Source: Variovorax guangxiensis (GTDB lineage Bacteria; Pseudomonadota; Gammaproteobacteria; Burkholderiales; Burkholderiaceae_C). Taken from it: DNA of 64,000 nucleotides. Location: NCBI RefSeq assembly GCF_003952165.1, contig NZ_RXFT01000001.1:372001-436000 (forward strand), read 5' to 3'. Positions within the stretch are counted from its first letter, which is position 1; every line of letters starts with the position of its first letter. The notes under the pieces are model-generated. The model had not been told where the DNA came from, made no database searches, and saw only the letters and a program-made list of their open reading frames with translations. Position numbers and translations under genes: made by a program. Positions 62,213 to 64,000 of this stretch are shown piece after piece.

Positions 62213-63118
62213 ATGATGTTCGAAGCTTCCCTCATGAGCGGCCAGCGCATCCTGGTGACCGGCGGCGGCACCGGCCTGGGCCGGGCAATGGCCGAGCGCT
62301 TCCTGAGCCTCGGCGCCGACGTGGCCATCTGCGGCCGGCGCCAGTCGGTCTGCGAGGAGACCGCGGCCGAATGGTGCAAGCAGTTTCCGCAGCGGCGCAT
62401 CGACACCTTCGGCGTGGACATCCGCATCGCCCAGCAGGTCGACGAGATGGTCGAGAGCCTGTTCCAGAGCGGCGGCCTCACGGGGCTGGTGAACAACGCG
62501 GCGGGCAATTTCGTCTCGCCCACCGAGGCCCTCTCGCCGCGCGCCTTCGACGCCATCGCCAACATCGTGTTCCACGGCAGCTTCTACGTGACACAGGCGG
62601 TGGGCAAGCGCTGGGTGGCGCAGGCCAAGTCGGGCGAATGGAAGCCGGGCGATGCTTTCCGCAGCGTGATGAGCATCATCGTCACCTGGGTCGACAACGG
62701 CAGCCCGTACGTGGTGCCCTCGGCCATGAGCAAGGCCGGCATCGAGGTCATGACCAAGTCGCTCGCGGTCGAGTGGGCGCGCCACGGCATCCGCCTGAAC
62801 GCCGTCGGGCCCGGCGAGATTCCGACGGAAGGCATGAGCAAGCGCCTGAACCCCGGCGAGGAGCCCGGCGCGCGCAGCAAGCAGAACAACCCGATGGCGC
62901 GCACCGGCCGCATGAGCGAGCTGCAGAACCTCGCTTCCTTCCTGATGGCGCCGGGCCAGTGCGACTGGCTCACCGGCCAGAGCATCATGATGGACGGCGG
63001 CAACGCGCTGGCCACTGGCGGCAACTTCTACGAGCTGCGCCAGTGGAGCGACGCCGACTGGCTGGCCGCGCGCGAACGCATCGAGGCGCAGAACCAGAAG
63101 GACAAGGCGCAGCGCTGA
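62213..63118 (+). CDS. SDR family, 2,4-dienoyl-CoA reductase-like
   Basis: 301 residues. VTGGGTGLGRAMAERFLSLG binds NADP. The usual catalytic Tyr of SDRs (YxxxK) is replaced: the lysine block is VVPSAMSKAGIEVMTKSLA, as in mitochondrial and peroxisomal 2,4-dienoyl-CoA reductases. NNAAGNFVSPTEAL and the PGEIPTEGMSKRL tail support this. It would reduce unsaturated fatty acyl-CoAs in beta-oxidation. The ATG at 62213 follows AAGGAG by four bases. Confidence 0.85.
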   Translation: MMFEASLMSGQRILVTGGGTGLGRAMAERFLSLGADVAICGRRQSVCEETAAEWCKQFPQRRIDTFGVDIRIAQQVDEMVESLFQSGGLTGLVNNAAGNFVSPTEALSPRAFDAIANIVFHGSFYVTQAVGKRWVAQAKSGEWKPGDAFRSVMSIIVTWVDNGSPYVVPSAMSKAGIEVMTKSLAVEWARHGIRLNAVGPGEIPTEGMSKRLNPGEEPGARSKQNNPMARTGRMSELQNLASFLMAPGQCDWLTGQSIMMDGGNALATGGNFYELRQWSDADWLAARERIEAQNQKDKAQR

Positions 63119-63135
63119 AGGCGGCCGTCTATTGC

Positions 63136-63606
63136 TTATTTCTTCGGCGGCCTGGCCGCGTGCACGGTGACCCGCTTGTTCACCGGACTGGACAGCACCA
63201 GCGAAGTCGTCACCGAACCATCGACCGCCAGCGCGTCAACCACGCGCTCCAGGTCGGCCGGCTCGGCGATCGCGCAGCGCACGAAGAAGCAGTCTTCGCC
63301 GGTCACGCGGTCGGCGCTCAGCACCTCGGGCATCGATTCGAACAGCTTCAGGTACCTGGCGATGCCCGCATGCGTGGTGTCGATGCGGATGATGGCCTGC
63401 AGCCCTACGCCCAGCGCGCGCAGGTTGACGCGCGCGCCGTAGCCCTCGATCACGCCTGCTTCCTCGAGCTTGCGCACCCGCTCGCTCATGGCCGGCTGCG
63501 ACAGGCCGATGCGCTTGCCGATGCGCTTGCCGATGGCGGCCAGGCTCTGGCGCGCGTCGGTCTGCAGCGCTTCGAGGATCAGGCGGTCTTTCTTGTCGAT
63601 GTTCAT
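63136..63606 (-). CDS. Lrp/AsnC family regulator with a 4-residue duplication in its HTH
   Basis: 156 residues. The HTH is DRLILEALQTDARQSLAAIG followed by SQPAMSERVRKLEEAGVIEG, and the RAM effector domain has VGLQAIIRIDTTHAGIARYL. Where relatives read I-G-x-R-I-G-L-S, this one reads IGKRIGKRIGLS, an extra GKRI made by an exact 12-bp tandem repeat (63506-63529). That lengthens the loop in front of the recognition helix. Divergent from the glutathione transferase, its probable target. Start at 63606 (MNIDKKD); a longer frame to 63762 is not used. Confidence 0.85.
   Translation of the reverse strand: MNIDKKDRLILEALQTDARQSLAAIGKRIGKRIGLSQPAMSERVRKLEEAGVIEGYGARVNLRALGVGLQAIIRIDTTHAGIARYLKLFESMPEVLSADRVTGEDCFFVRCAIAEPADLERVVDALAVDGSVTTSLVLSSPVNKRVTVHAARPPKK
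63506..63534. repeat. 12-bp tandem repeat inside the Lrp gene
   Basis: CCGATGCGCTTG is repeated twice exactly (63506-63517 and 63518-63529) with five bases of a third unit. It encodes the GKRI duplication in the DNA-binding domain. Confidence 0.85.
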
Positions 63607-63734
63607 GGAAGAGGTCGGTGGGGAGGGGCGCGGCCGATGTTTGATCGGTTCGCGAGCGCGATTTTCGATGGATTGCCATTCAACGATCGTGGCGGCGCCG
63701 CTATCGTGAGGCCCGTCTTTCAGGAGAACACCCA

Positions 63735-64000
63735 ATGCAACTCGTCGGCATGCTCGACTCACCCTACGTGCGGCGCACCGCCATCTCGCTGCGCCTGCTC
63801 GGCGTTCCCTTCGAGCACCGCTCGATCTCGGTCTTCAGCACCTTCGAGCAGTTCAGCGCCATCAACCCGGTGGTGAAGGCGCCCACGCTGGTCTGCGACG
63901 ACGGCTCGGTGCTGATGGACTCGACGCTGATCATCGACTACGCCCAGGCGCTCAGCGGGCGCAGCCTGCTGCCGGCAGACCCGGCGCGGCGGCTGCGCGA
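63735..64000 (+). CDS. glutathione S-transferase (N-terminal part)
   Basis: The gene runs off the right edge; 88 residues are visible. The thioredoxin-like N-terminal domain has the catalytic serine region MLDSPYVRRTAISLRLLG, the cis-Pro in INPVVKAPTLVCDDG and the gamma-glutamyl-binding MDSTLIIDYAQALSG. AGGAG lies eight bases before the ATG. The gap to the divergent Lrp gene (63607-63734) probably holds both promoters. Confidence 0.85.
   Translation, partial: MQLVGMLDSPYVRRTAISLRLLGVPFEHRSISVFSTFEQFSAINPVVKAPTLVCDDGSVLMDSTLIIDYAQALSGRSLLPADPARRLR

Overview
The window is GC-rich chromosomal DNA (around two thirds G+C) with dense, short-spaced genes. It most likely comes from a Comamonadaceae betaproteobacterium, probably Variovorax or a close relative. 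The reasons are the gene order ndk-rlmN-pilW-rodZ-ispG-hisS-yfgM-bamB-der-hfq-hflX-hflK-hflC-(DUF2065)-hisZ-purA, the sucA-sucB-lpdA-zapE block, and the protein sequences themselves. The genus is an inference from memory of family sequences, not a database result. I saw no tRNA, rRNA, CRISPR array, transposase, integrase or prophage gene.

Layout. Positions 1-4.3 kb hold an HpaB/AbfD-family gene cut by the window edge, its divergent TetR regulator, an isochorismatase-fold hydrolase and prpE. Positions 4.5-15.3 kb hold the 2-oxoglutarate dehydrogenase genes (sucA, sucB, lpdA), zapE, a periplasmic helical protein, a PP2C phosphatase, a DUF465 protein and a DinG/YoaA-type helicase. Positions 15.3-20 kb hold bamD divergent from rluD, then scpB-rluB. 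Positions 20-36.3 kb are the conserved housekeeping supercluster from ndk to purA: RNA modification, cell shape, isoprenoid synthesis, outer-membrane assembly, ribosome GTPases, Hfq, and the HflKC regulator of FtsH. Positions 36.4-50.3 kb are mixed accessory and housekeeping genes: a phosphoribosyltransferase, a VOC protein, an AraC regulator, metC, tesA divergent from a ybbA-type ATPase, a protein with two L7/L12-like segments, rlmB, an FAD reductase, an XRE-cupin regulator divergent from a GNAT, an aldo/keto reductase, a split chromate transporter, and YihY/BrkB. Positions 50.3-64 kb hold a frameshifted DUF924 gene, a CHRD lipoprotein, a patatin-acetoacetate decarboxylase-3-hydroxybutyrate dehydrogenase trio, a MarR-GNAT fusion, a YgiQ radical SAM protein, a cold-shock/DUF1294 fusion, a tautomerase, a DMT exporter, a CaiB-type CoA transferase, a dienoyl-CoA-reductase-like SDR, an Lrp regulator, and a glutathione transferase cut by the right edge.

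How they work together. SucA, SucB and LpdA form one enzyme complex. PilW, RodZ, BamD and BamB all serve the envelope. Der, HflX, RlmN, RluB, RluD and RlmB all act on the large ribosomal subunit. HflK and HflC sit beside HflX and Hfq as in many proteobacteria. Adc and Bdh act on consecutive C4 ketone-body intermediates linked to polyhydroxybutyrate.

The least explained signals are a dispersed about 90-bp extragenic palindromic element in three copies whose stem co-varies between copies, a 12-bp in-frame duplication inside the HTH of the Lrp regulator, a duplicated L7/L12-like module in a membrane-anchored protein, a one-base frameshift in a DUF924 gene, and small leader ORFs that overlap the starts of der and adc. 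No convincing new multi-gene system such as a defence island is present. This is mostly core genome.
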